Of a stretch of DNA of 64,000 nt, positions 16,020 to 24,004 are shown piece by piece. The DNA lies in contig QJWC01000094.1 in assembly GCA_003235475.1 (NCBI GenBank), positions 1-64,000 on the forward strand, written 5' to 3'. Below the pieces are notes generated by a model. It saw only the letters and a list, made by a program, of their open reading frames with translations. It was not told the DNA's origin and ran no database searches. Position 1 is the first letter of the stretch; every line of letters begins with the position of its first letter. Source of the DNA: Acidimicrobiia bacterium. GTDB lineage: Bacteria; Actinomycetota; Acidimicrobiia; Spongiisociales; UBA5794. The translations under genes and the position numbers were made by a program.

Positions 16020-17507
16020 TCAGGCGTTCTGGGGAAAGCCGAGGTCAACCGAGCTCGTTGCAGGGTCCGGCCACCTACTCGTCACGACCTTCGCCTTCGT
16101 GTAGAAGTACATGCCTTCCGGCCCATACGCGTGCGAACCCCCGAACAACGAGTCGCCCCAACCTCCGAATGAGTAGTAGCCCACCGGCACGGGCACCGGC
16201 ACGTTGATGCCGACCATGCCAGCATCGGCATCCATCTGGAACCGCCTGGCCGCACCGCCGTCGCGCGTGAAGATCGCCGTTCCGTTGCCGTACGGGTTGT
16301 CCGCGATGAGGTCGACCGCCTCGTCGTAGGTGTCGACACGCACCACAGAGAGCACAGGCCCAAAGATTTCCTGGTCGTAACAGGCCATCCCGGGCTTGAC
16401 GTTGTCGAGGAGAGACGGCGCGAGGAAGAAGCCATCGCCATCGAACGTGTGCTTGCGCCCGTCAACCACCACGGTCGCGCCCTCGGTCGGGGCATTCTCG
16501 ACGAACGAAGCGACCCTGTCCCGATGCTCGCGCGTGATGAGCGGTCCCATCTCGGACTTCGGATCCGTGCCGTCGCCGACGACGACGTCCGGGATCCTGT
16601 CCTGAATCGCCTCGATCACAGGATCAGCTGACGATCCGACGGCGACAAGCACCGAAATCGCCATGCACCGCTCGCCCGCGGACCCGTATGCAGCGCTCAC
16701 CGCCGCGTCGGCGGCGAGGTCGATGTCGGCGTCAGGGAGGACCACCATGTGGTTCTTCGCGCCGCCCAGCGCCTGCACACGCTTCCCAGCGTTCGTGCCG
16801 GTCATGTACACGTACTTGGCGATCGGCGTCGATCCGACGAACGACACCGCCGCGACGTCGGGATGTTCGAGCAATCGATCGACAGCGACCTTGTCACCCT
16901 GCACGATGTTGAACACACCGTCCGGCAACCCGGCCTCCTGGAGGAGTTCGGCCGCGAGAAGATTCACGCTCGGATCCTTTTCCGAAGGTTTGAGCACGAA
17001 CGCGTTGCCCGCGGCGATCGCGTTCGGATACATCCACATCGGGACCATGGCCGGGAAGTTGAACGGGGTGATGCCAGCGACGACGCCGAGCGGCTGGCGT
17101 ATCGAATACACGTCTATCCCTGTCGACGCTTCCTGCGAGAACGACCCCTTCAGGTGCTCGGCGAGCCCGCACGCGTACTCGATGTTCTCGATACCGCGCT
17201 GGACCTCGCCGGCGGAGTCGCTCAACACCTTCCCGTGCTCTGCTGTCAGCGCCGCGGCGAAGTCTGCCTTGTGACGCACGACGAGGTCGCGGAAGGCGAA
17301 CAGGATGTTCGTCCGCTTCGCGATCGACACCTCACGCCACGATTCGGCGGCCTCCTTCGCGACCGCGACCGCTGCATCCACCTCGTCGATGGACGCAAGG
17401 CCGACCAGTGCTGTTTGCTCACCCGTCGCGGGGTTGTAGACGGCCGCGGTGCGCCCCGAACCCGAGGCGACAGCCTCGCCGCCGATCACGTGGTCGATGG
17501 TCTTCAT
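16020..17507 (-). CDS. mmsA: CoA-acylating (methyl)malonate-semialdehyde dehydrogenase
   Basis: The 495-residue aldehyde dehydrogenase has PFNFPAMVPMWMYPNAIAAGNAFVLKPSE, the cofactor loop SFVGSTPIAKYVY and the catalytic Cys281 in SAGERCMAIS. QALGGAKNHMVVLPDAD is characteristic of the MmsA subfamily, which uses CoA rather than water. In this operon it would convert malonate semialdehyde (from beta-alanine) to acetyl-CoA and methylmalonate semialdehyde (from thymine) to propionyl-CoA. It lies between the catabolic enzymes and the uptake genes. Confidence 0.95.
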   Translation of the reverse strand: MKTIDHVIGGEAVASGSGRTAAVYNPATGEQTALVGLASIDEVDAAVAVAKEAAESWREVSIAKRTNILFAFRDLVVRHKADFAAALTAEHGKVLSDSAGEVQRGIENIEYACGLAEHLKGSFSQEASTGIDVYSIRQPLGVVAGITPFNFPAMVPMWMYPNAIAAGNAFVLKPSEKDPSVNLLAAELLQEAGLPDGVFNIVQGDKVAVDRLLEHPDVAAVSFVGSTPIAKYVYMTGTNAGKRVQALGGAKNHMVVLPDADIDLAADAAVSAAYGSAGERCMAISVLVAVGSSADPVIEAIQDRIPDVVVGDGTDPKSEMGPLITREHRDRVASFVENAPTEGATVVVDGRKHTFDGDGFFLAPSLLDNVKPGMACYDQEIFGPVLSVVRVDTYDEAVDLIADNPYGNGTAIFTRDGGAARRFQMDADAGMVGINVPVPVPVGYYSFGGWGDSLFGGSHAYGPEGMYFYTKAKVVTSRWPDPATSSVDLGFPQNA

Positions 17508-17524
17508 GGTCAGATCCTCTCGGT

Positions 17525-18949
17525 TCAGTGGTGGACCGACACCGTATCCCGCTTGAGATACTGGCCGTCGCCCTTTTCCCCGACGTACTCGTCACCGTCG
17601 ACGATGACCTTGCCCCGGAGCATGACGGTCTCGACCTTCCCCTGCACCTCGAGACCCTCGTACACGGAGTAGTCGACGAACATGTGGTGCTGTTCGACCG
17701 ACTTGGTCCATTTCGCGTTCGGGTCGAATATCACGATGTCAGCATCGGACCCCACCGCAATCGTGCCCTTCTTCGGATACAGGCCGAACATCTTCGCCGC
17801 CGCGGTGCTGCAGATCTCGACCCAACGGTTCACGTCGATGCGCCCTCCAACCACACCACCGTGGTACATCAGCTGGTAGCGGTCCTCGACGCCGGGAAGC
17901 CCGTTCGGGATCGCGGTGAAATCGCCGAGTCCCAGCTTCTTCTGCATTCCGAGCGTCGGGTGGTCATCCATGCAGAACGGGCAGTGATCCGTCGACACGA
18001 CCTGGAGGTCGTTCGTCGCGAGACCGTTCCACAGCGCCTCCTGGTGCCCTTCGGACCGTAGACGGATGGGCGTCGAACACACGTACTTCGCACCCTCGAA
18101 GCCAGGTTTGCTGACGTGGTCCTCGACCGACAGGAACAGGTACTGCGGACACGTCTCCGCAAAAACCGGAAGCCCGCGATCACGGGCTTCTGCGATCTCG
18201 GCGACGGCTTCTTTCGCGGACATGTGGACCACGTAGAGGTGGACGCCCGCCAGCTCGGACAGCACGATCGCGCGGTGGGTTGCCTCGCTCTCGGTGATGG
18301 CGGGTCGGGTGAGCGAGTGGTAGACGGGATCGGTTTCCCCTCTGGCGATCGCCTGCTCGCGCAGGACGTCGATCGCGATGCCGTTCTCCGCATGCATCAT
18401 GATCATCGCGTCGAGGCCCGCGGCGGTCTGCATCGCCCTGAGGATGTCCCCGTCGTCCGAATACAGGACACCGGGGTACGCCATGAACAGCTTGAAGCTG
18501 GTCACACCGAGGTCGACGAGCTGTTCCATCTCCTTGAGGGACGACTCGTTTATGTCGCCGGCGATCATGTGGAAGCCATAGTCGACCGCGCAGTTCCCCG
18601 CCGCCTTCTCCATCCAGTTGGTGTAACCGTCCATCATGGTCTCGCCCTTCACCTGCACGGCGAAGTCGACCATGGTGGTGGTACCGCCCCACGCTGCGGC
18701 CCGCGAGCCGGTCTCGAACGTGTCGGACGCGTACGTCCCACCGAAGGGAAGCTCCATGTGGGTGTGCGGATCGATGCCGCCCGGCACGACGAGCTTGCCG
18801 CTCGCGTCGATCACCTTGTCCGCATCGTCTTCCCACGAGTGCGATCCCGGAGCTGCAAGGGCGACCACGGCCTCCCCGTCGACCAGGACGTCTGCCTCGA
18901 CGGTGTCGATGGCCGTGACGACCGTTCCTCCCTTGATGAGTGTCTTCAT
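17525..18949 (-). CDS. hydA: Dihydropyrimidinase
   Basis: The 474-residue amidohydrolase opens the dihydrouracil or dihydrothymine ring. The binuclear zinc site is visible: HTH at 62-64 (GIDPHTHMELPF), the carboxylated Lys153 in SFKLFMAY, His186 in MMHAENG, a later VVHMSAKEA and Asp in STDHCPF. ATG at 18949 with a GAGGAG site is chosen; the ORF-track start runs back into the aminotransferase gene. It is the second catabolic step and follows the aminotransferase gene by 14 nt. Confidence 0.95.
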   Translation of the reverse strand: MKTLIKGGTVVTAIDTVEADVLVDGEAVVALAAPGSHSWEDDADKVIDASGKLVVPGGIDPHTHMELPFGGTYASDTFETGSRAAAWGGTTTMVDFAVQVKGETMMDGYTNWMEKAAGNCAVDYGFHMIAGDINESSLKEMEQLVDLGVTSFKLFMAYPGVLYSDDGDILRAMQTAAGLDAMIMMHAENGIAIDVLREQAIARGETDPVYHSLTRPAITESEATHRAIVLSELAGVHLYVVHMSAKEAVAEIAEARDRGLPVFAETCPQYLFLSVEDHVSKPGFEGAKYVCSTPIRLRSEGHQEALWNGLATNDLQVVSTDHCPFCMDDHPTLGMQKKLGLGDFTAIPNGLPGVEDRYQLMYHGGVVGGRIDVNRWVEICSTAAAKMFGLYPKKGTIAVGSDADIVIFDPNAKWTKSVEQHHMFVDYSVYEGLEVQGKVETVMLRGKVIVDGDEYVGEKGDGQYLKRDTVSVHH

Positions 18950-18963
18950 TGTGACTCCTCGCC

Positions 18964-20253
18964 TCAATCGATGGACTTTGCGGACTCCGCGATGATGCGC
19001 GACGCGGTGTCGATCTCTTCTTCGGTGACCGTCAGCGGCGGCGCGATGCGCAGCACGTTCCCGTACAGCCCGCCTTTGCCGATCAGCAACCCCCGCTCCT
19101 TGCATTCCTGAAGGAGCCTCGACGCACGTCCGGCGTCAGGGACGTCCGTTCCCGGCTCGCTCGTCTCGATGGCGAGCATCAGGCCCTTGCCGCGGAGTTC
19201 GAGGATCCATGGCGTCTCCTGGGCGACGGGGAGCAGGTTCTCGTACAGACGGGAACCCTGTTTGAGGGCGTTGCCTTGCAGGTCGTTGTCGAGGAGGTAC
19301 CTCAGGTTTGCGAGTGCTCCAGCCGCGACGAGTGGCGTGCCGCCGAACGTCGAGATCGAATTTGCCCCTATGCAGTTCATGATCTCGGCGGGTGCGACCA
19401 CGCCGCCGATCGAAAGGCCGTTCCCAATCCCCTTTGCGAACGTCATGATGTCCGGGATGATGCCGTGGGCCTGGTAGCCCCACATGTGCTCACCGGTCCG
19501 GCCCCATCCGGTCTGCACCTCGTCTGACACGAACAGTATGCCGTACTCGTCGAGCACCTCTTTGAAACGACCGAAGAACCCGTCCGGTGGCGTCGCGAAT
19601 CCGCCGACGCCCTGGATTGGCTCGGCGATCATCGCCGCGACGTCTCCCGAGGTCATCATGTCGATCACCTGGCGCAGATCGGCGACAGCCGCATCGACGA
19701 ACGCATCGTCATCGAGATGCGCGTAGGGGCTCCGCACCTTGTAGGGGCCCTGCACGTACTGGACGTTCAGGCCGGTATATCCGGTGGGTGACCACGAGCG
19801 GTGCGCCGTCAGCCCGATCGCGGTGAAGCTGCGCCCGTGGTAGCTGTTGCGAAGCGCGAGGACCTGGTTCGACCGCCGATGCGACGTCGCGAGCAGCATC
19901 GCAGCGTCGTTCGCCTCCGTGCCGGACGGAGTGAAGAACACCCGCGCATCGGGGATGCCGGACAACTCGGCGACCAGCTCGGCGAGCTCGATCATCGGTG
20001 GATTGAGGTACAGGGTCGACGTGTGCAGGACCTTGGCGGCCTGCTCGTTGATGGCGGCCGTGACCTCCGGCAGCGAGTACGCCGTCATCGTCGTCAGGAT
20101 TCCGCCGAAGAAGTCGAGGTAGCTGTTGCCTTCGAGGTCCCAGACGGTTCTGCCCTCGCCGCGGTCGATGGCAATCGGCTCGTCGTAGTAGAGCGCGAGC
20201 CACGAGGGGAGAACGGCCCTCGTCCTCTCGGTCAGCTCCTTGTGGATTCCCAC
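18964..20253 (-). CDS. Class III aminotransferase, probable beta-alanine/3-aminoisobutyrate transaminase
   Basis: The 429-residue PLP enzyme has the class III landmarks: FFTPSGTEANDAAMLLA, NSYHGRS, the cofactor strand FVSDEVQTGWGRTG and the PLP lysine Lys274 in TFAKGIGNG. It is closest in appearance to AGXT2-type enzymes. In this operon it would remove the amino group of beta-alanine (uracil) or 3-aminoisobutyrate (thymine), giving the semialdehyde for MmsA. The start is GTG at 20253, placed just after the beta-ureidopropionase gene and its GAGGGTTGAG ribosome site. The amino acceptor (pyruvate or 2-oxoglutarate) is not predictable. Confidence 0.9.
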   Translation of the reverse strand: MGIHKELTERTRAVLPSWLALYYDEPIAIDRGEGRTVWDLEGNSYLDFFGGILTTMTAYSLPEVTAAINEQAAKVLHTSTLYLNPPMIELAELVAELSGIPDARVFFTPSGTEANDAAMLLATSHRRSNQVLALRNSYHGRSFTAIGLTAHRSWSPTGYTGLNVQYVQGPYKVRSPYAHLDDDAFVDAAVADLRQVIDMMTSGDVAAMIAEPIQGVGGFATPPDGFFGRFKEVLDEYGILFVSDEVQTGWGRTGEHMWGYQAHGIIPDIMTFAKGIGNGLSIGGVVAPAEIMNCIGANSISTFGGTPLVAAGALANLRYLLDNDLQGNALKQGSRLYENLLPVAQETPWILELRGKGLMLAIETSEPGTDVPDAGRASRLLQECKERGLLIGKGGLYGNVLRIAPPLTVTEEEIDTASRIIAESAKSID

Positions 20254-20254
20254 C

Positions 20255-21097
20255 TCAACCCTCCGTGAGGGCCCCGTAGGCCTCCGGGCGCCGGTCCCTG
20301 TAGAACGCCCACTGGTTGCGCACCTCCTCGATCATGTCGAGGTCGAGGTCACGGACAACGAGCTCCGCGTCGGTGTCTGATGCCACGTCACCGACGAACT
20401 GGCCGCGTGGGTTTGCGAAGTACGAAGTTCCGTAGAAGTCATTGTCGCCGAGGTCCTCGACCCCAACGCGGTTGATCGCACCCACGAAGTACATGTTCGC
20501 GACCGCCGAGGCCGTTTGCTCCAACTTCCACAGGTACGCCGACAGCCCCCGGCTCGTCGCCGAAGGGTTGAACACGATCTCGGCGCCGTTGAGGCCCAGC
20601 GCACGCCAGCCCTCAGGGAAGTGGCGGTCGTAGCAGATGTAGACGCCGACCTTGCCGACGGCAGTGTCGAAAACGGGGAATCCCTGATTGCCGGGCCTGA
20701 AGTAGAACTTCTCCCAGAACCCGCCGACGTGCGGGATGTGGTGCTTGCGGTACTTGCCGAGATAGGAACCGTCGGCGTCGATCACAGCTGCAGTGTTGTA
20801 TAGGAATCCCGCCATCTCCTTCTCGTACATGGGAAGCACCATCACCATGCCGAGCTCCCTGGCGAGCGCCTGGAACCTCTGTGTCGTGGGACCATCCGGA
20901 ATCGCTTCCGCGTAGCCGTAGTACTCGACGTCCTGCACCTGGCAGAAGTACGGGCCATAGAAGAGTTCTTGGAAGCAAATGACCTGGACGCCGTCTGCTG
21001 CCGCCTTCCGGGCGTACTCCTCGTGGAGATCGATCATGGACTCCTTGTCGCCCGTCCACTGGGTTTGGAGCACCGCAGCTCTCACCAATCGGCCCAT
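20255..21097 (-). CDS. Beta-ureidopropionase (N-carbamoyl-beta-alanine amidohydrolase)
   Basis: The 280-residue nitrilase-superfamily enzyme shows the Glu-Lys-Cys triad: Glu44 (CFQELFYGPY), Lys118 (KYRKHHIPH) and Cys155 (GVYICYDRHFPEG). FEKFYFRPGNQGF-type sequence (here WEKFYFRPGN) is typical of beta-alanine synthases. It releases CO2 and ammonia from N-carbamoyl-beta-alanine. ATG at 21097 with an AGGACGAGG site is preferred; the ORF-track start adds 17 residues from the promoter region. It is the first gene of the pyrimidine operon. Confidence 0.94.
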   Translation of the reverse strand: MGRLVRAAVLQTQWTGDKESMIDLHEEYARKAAADGVQVICFQELFYGPYFCQVQDVEYYGYAEAIPDGPTTQRFQALARELGMVMVLPMYEKEMAGFLYNTAAVIDADGSYLGKYRKHHIPHVGGFWEKFYFRPGNQGFPVFDTAVGKVGVYICYDRHFPEGWRALGLNGAEIVFNPSATSRGLSAYLWKLEQTASAVANMYFVGAINRVGVEDLGDNDFYGTSYFANPRGQFVGDVASDTDAELVVRDLDLDMIEEVRNQWAFYRDRRPEAYGALTEG

Positions 21098-21146
21098 GCG
21101 CCTCGTCCTTTCGTACGCTGGAAATTCGCCGTGTTCGGCATTCCCC

Positions 21147-21184
21147 ACAATAGATGCTCCGGTCCCCCTCGGGATGCCCGAGGG
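21147..21184 (-). promoter_or_regulatory. Putative promoter and operator of the pyrimidine-degradation operon
   Basis: On the minus strand TATTGT (21152-21147) looks like a -10 about 50 bp before the first gene. The expected -35 position (about 21170-21175) falls inside a perfect dyad, CCCTCGGG-atg-CCCGAGGG (21166-21184). A repressor bound there would block polymerase. The dyad also lies upstream of the divergent plus-strand gene, so it could act on both. Confidence 0.45.
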
Positions 21185-21267
21185 CTCCGATGAGCCAGCC
21201 GACCCATGCAGAAAAAGGCTTGAAATGCCGATATTCGCGGTACCTGCCGGCGAAATGGAGCGGAGAC

Positions 21268-22512
21268 ATGCAATCGGTGGAAACTTCGAGAACGCGACGC
21301 GTCGAGTCCAGGGTCCTCCTCATCGTCGCGCTGGTGCTCGCGCTACTCGGCGCAATGGTGTACGCACCGTCCAGGGCCGAAGCAACGGACGACATCGAGA
21401 CGGTACGTGCGACCGTCACGGAGTACTACAACGCGAAGATCAGCCTCATCGCGAGCTACAAGGCAGAAACGGCCAACGAGGACGCCAAGGCGATCTACGC
21501 GCAAGGGATCGCCGAACTGACTTCAATTCGCGACACGACGGTCGCATCGGCCGAGACGGTCGATGCCCTATGGGAACTGAAATCGAGGGCCACCGCGATC
21601 TACTCGGAGACAGTCGCCGCGGCCGAAGCGATCCAGGGAAGCGGTGACCCGCTCGCCGACGCGAAACAGGATGCGAACGGCGTCATCGAATACAAGATCC
21701 ACAAGCTCCGTAGCTGGATCGAGGGGTGCGACGACGAAGACGTGATCGAGATCGTCGAGAGCGGCGTCGCCAGGCTCCGCGATCTCTTCGACGCCGTCGC
21801 GGCCGCCGAGACCGTCGACGCGGTCCGGGGAATCATCGACCAGGCCCACGCGATCTATCGCGAGACGATGGAACGGGCTGAGGCGGCAAAGAATGGCGCG
21901 GACGAGCCACAGCCCAAGGAAGAGACCGAGGCCGAGCGCAGGGCACGCGAGCTTCGAAGCTTCCGGAACAGCGTCGTCGAACTCGCGGAGCACAAGGCAG
22001 CGATCCTCGATGCTGCAGCCGATGCGGCACGGATCCAGGCGGTCATCGACATCTTCGAGACTGCCGCAGACACTGTCCATGGACTGGGCGAGGACGCTGA
22101 AGGCGCAGCAACGATCGGCGAACTCCAAGAACTCAAGGCTGCGATCCTCGAGACGTACGAAGGAGCCAAGGAGGCTGCCGCTGAGGTCAGAGACGACGAC
22201 AAGACCGATTCGCCGCAGGATGCGATCGAGAAGTACCTCGAGCAGGTCGTGCGATTCGTGAACGGCACAACGGACGCAGCGGCGGAAGCCGGACCCGAAC
22301 TCGAAGACACGCTTGCGGCTCTGTTCGAGGCGAGGGACGCCGTAATCGACGCAGTGGAGGCCGTGCACTTGGCATCCGCGTCGGGGGCAGGTCTGCCGGG
22401 GTTGTGGGACGACCTGAGCGCAGCCCGGAGCGTCTTCCGGAGGGCGCTCGTGAATCACTACATCGCCCTCGGCGAACCGATGGTGGTCGCAGGGATCCTG
22501 ATACCCGGTTGA
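21268..22512 (+). CDS. Secreted all-helical protein with four degenerate ~70-residue repeats
   Basis: The 414-residue product has a membrane or signal segment (VLLIVALVLALLGAMVYA, about residues 16-33) ending at APSRAEA. The rest is almost entirely helical, rich in Ala, Glu and Asp. Four related units can be seen at about 43-122, 130-207, 230-305 and 317-402. Each ends in a piece like AETVDALWELKSRATAIYSE or AETVDAVRGIIDQAHAIYRE. A charged linker (PQPKEETEAERRARE) separates units 2 and 3. ATG at 21268 has GGAGCGGAG upstream. It is divergent from the pyrimidine operon. I do not recognise the family and propose no activity. Confidence 0.8.
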   Translation: MQSVETSRTRRVESRVLLIVALVLALLGAMVYAPSRAEATDDIETVRATVTEYYNAKISLIASYKAETANEDAKAIYAQGIAELTSIRDTTVASAETVDALWELKSRATAIYSETVAAAEAIQGSGDPLADAKQDANGVIEYKIHKLRSWIEGCDDEDVIEIVESGVARLRDLFDAVAAAETVDAVRGIIDQAHAIYRETMERAEAAKNGADEPQPKEETEAERRARELRSFRNSVVELAEHKAAILDAAADAARIQAVIDIFETAADTVHGLGEDAEGAATIGELQELKAAILETYEGAKEAAAEVRDDDKTDSPQDAIEKYLEQVVRFVNGTTDAAAEAGPELEDTLAALFEARDAVIDAVEAVHLASASGAGLPGLWDDLSAARSVFRRALVNHYIALGEPMVVAGILIPG

Positions 22513-22535
22513 CGCTGGCACCAGCCGACCTCGAA

Positions 22536-22565
22536 GAGAGAGGTGCCCGGAAGGGCACCTCTCTC
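22536..22565 (+). terminator. Strong intrinsic terminator
   Basis: GAGAGAGGTGCCC-GGAA-GGGCACCTCTCTC is a perfect 13-bp stem with a GGAA tetraloop, followed by CTCGTTCTT. It closes the transcript of the secreted repeat protein. Confidence 0.9.
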
Positions 22566-22593
22566 CTCGTTCTTCACTGGCTAGATTCGGGGT

Positions 22594-23049
22594 GTGGTCA
22601 GCGAGATCCCAGCACCGATCGTGCACAAGACCCTGATTCGGAAGCCTCGATCCGAGGTGTTTCGCCTCATGGCGACGGGGCAAGGCATCGACCGGTGGTT
22701 CACGACCGACATGCTGCTCGAAGAACATGCTGGAGGTCGAATCGAGTTCCGCTGGGAGGACTGGGGACCTGACCGGTACACCGGATCGTCTTCCGGAACG
22801 GTGCTCGAATACATACAGGACGAGCGCTTCGTGTTCACCTGGTGGGAGGACGCCCCGACGACGATCACCATCGAGTTCGCCGACGACGAGGAAGGGTGCA
22901 TCGTCACCGTCAACGAACACGGGTATCAGGACGATCCGACGGGATGGGAGCGCTGCCTCGAGTGCGCCACCGGGTGGGGAGAGGCACTCACCCTTCTCAA
23001 GTTCCACGCGGAGTACGGCCTGGTCTACGAAGGGCCACCCGACGCGTAG
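22594..23049 (+). CDS. SRPBCC / AHSA1-like domain protein
   Basis: The 151-residue product has the START-like fold of the AHSA1 group: TLIRKPRSEVFRLMATGQGIDRWFT at the N-terminus, GRIEFRWEDWGPDRYTGSSSGTVLEYIQDERFVFTW in the middle and a last helix WGEALTLLKFHAEYG. Such proteins bind hydrophobic ligands or act as stress-related co-chaperone-like factors; the ligand is unknown. The start is GTG at 22594, exactly 6 nt after TAGATT, which suggests a leaderless mRNA. It converges on the ssrA gene. Confidence 0.85.
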   Translation: MVSEIPAPIVHKTLIRKPRSEVFRLMATGQGIDRWFTTDMLLEEHAGGRIEFRWEDWGPDRYTGSSSGTVLEYIQDERFVFTWWEDAPTTITIEFADDEEGCIVTVNEHGYQDDPTGWERCLECATGWGEALTLLKFHAEYGLVYEGPPDA

Positions 23050-23100
23050 CGCCGGTGGCCACGCGGACGCGATGAGAGGACGGTTCGCACCGCCCTCTCA

Positions 23101-23453
23101 TGGTGGAGGTGGGGGGAATCGAACCCCCGTCCCGAGAGACATCAGCGTCGGCATCTCCGAGCGCAGCCAACAGCGAGCTTTCGACCGCAGGAGCCCTGTT
23201 GGCAAGCTCCCCTGCGGCCTAGCCGGAGTTGTCTTACCCCACCGGTCCCGGCATCCCGGCGGGGGCATCCCACATTGCAATGCCCTGACCTGCCGAGGTG
23301 GGTGCCCAACAGGAGGACAGGAGCGTTTATCTACGCTGCCAGTGCGTAACTTTCGTCTGCACTTATGTGTGTTCCGGCTCTTTAACGAGGACTCCGGAGA
23401 CCTCGGCTCGCTTCCGCCGCCTCAACTCTCACGGTCGAAACCATGTCACCCCC
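23101..23453 (-). ncRNA. ssrA: tmRNA, encodes the proteolysis tag ADESYALAA
   Basis: The 5' end GGGGGTG-ACATGGTTTCGAC and the 3' end GGGGTTCGATTCCCC...CACCTCCACCA form the alanine tRNA-like domain, with the CCA encoded. The acceptor pairs GGGGGTG with CACCTCC. The internal frame GCA GAC GAA AGT TAC GCA CTG GCA GCG TAG encodes ADESYALAA, ending in the conserved ALAA degron, and is followed by TAA. It releases stalled ribosomes and tags their products. It lies directly downstream of smpB, its protein partner. Confidence 0.96.
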
Positions 23454-23525
23454 GCATCGCGGGGACGTGAGACTCACGTCCACAAGGGGAGCGTATCGCG
23501 ACGCACCGACATGCGACGCCGTCTT

Positions 23526-23981
23526 TCAGCGTCGGTGGCTCCGCGCCCGGTCCATCTCGCGTTGCTGTTGGCGCTCGACGATGGACCGCCGCTTGTCCCT
23601 GGTGCGTTTGCCCTTGCCGAGGCCCAACTCGATCTTCGCCCGACCACCCTTGAAGTAGACCCTCAGAGGAACGAGGGTGAGGCCTTCTTCCCTGATGCGC
23701 CCTGAGAGGCGATCGATCTCACGGCGATGCAAGAGCAACTTCCGGTGACGTTCCGGGTCGTGGCCCCCGCCTTCCGAAAACGAATACGGAGCGATGTGCG
23801 CATTCACGAGCCACACCTCACCCCGGCGGACGTCGGCGTAGCTGTCCTTCAGCTGGATCTGGCCGTCCCGAATCGACTTGACCTCGGACCCGCGCAGCGA
23901 CAACCCCGCTTCGAACGTGTCGAGGATCTCGTAGTTGTACCGGGCTTGCCGGTTGGTCGCGACGACCTTTTCACCAGCCAT
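23526..23981 (-). CDS. smpB: SsrA-binding protein SmpB
   Basis: The 151-residue product is SmpB: NRQARYNYEILDTFEAGLSLRGSEVKSIR, LKDSYADVRRGEVWLVNAHIAPYS, RKLLLHRREIDRLSGRI and LTLVPLRVYFKGGRAKIELGLGKGKR are all typical, with a basic tail. It binds tmRNA and delivers it to the ribosome. The ORF-track start lies inside the M23 peptidase gene in another frame; ATG at 23981 is correct by homology and is 8 nt after TAGCCT (leaderless geometry). Confidence 0.96.
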   Translation of the reverse strand: MAGEKVVATNRQARYNYEILDTFEAGLSLRGSEVKSIRDGQIQLKDSYADVRRGEVWLVNAHIAPYSFSEGGGHDPERHRKLLLHRREIDRLSGRIREEGLTLVPLRVYFKGGRAKIELGLGKGKRTRDKRRSIVERQQQREMDRARSHRR

Positions 23982-24004
23982 GGGACGGAAGGCTACGCAG
24001 CGCT

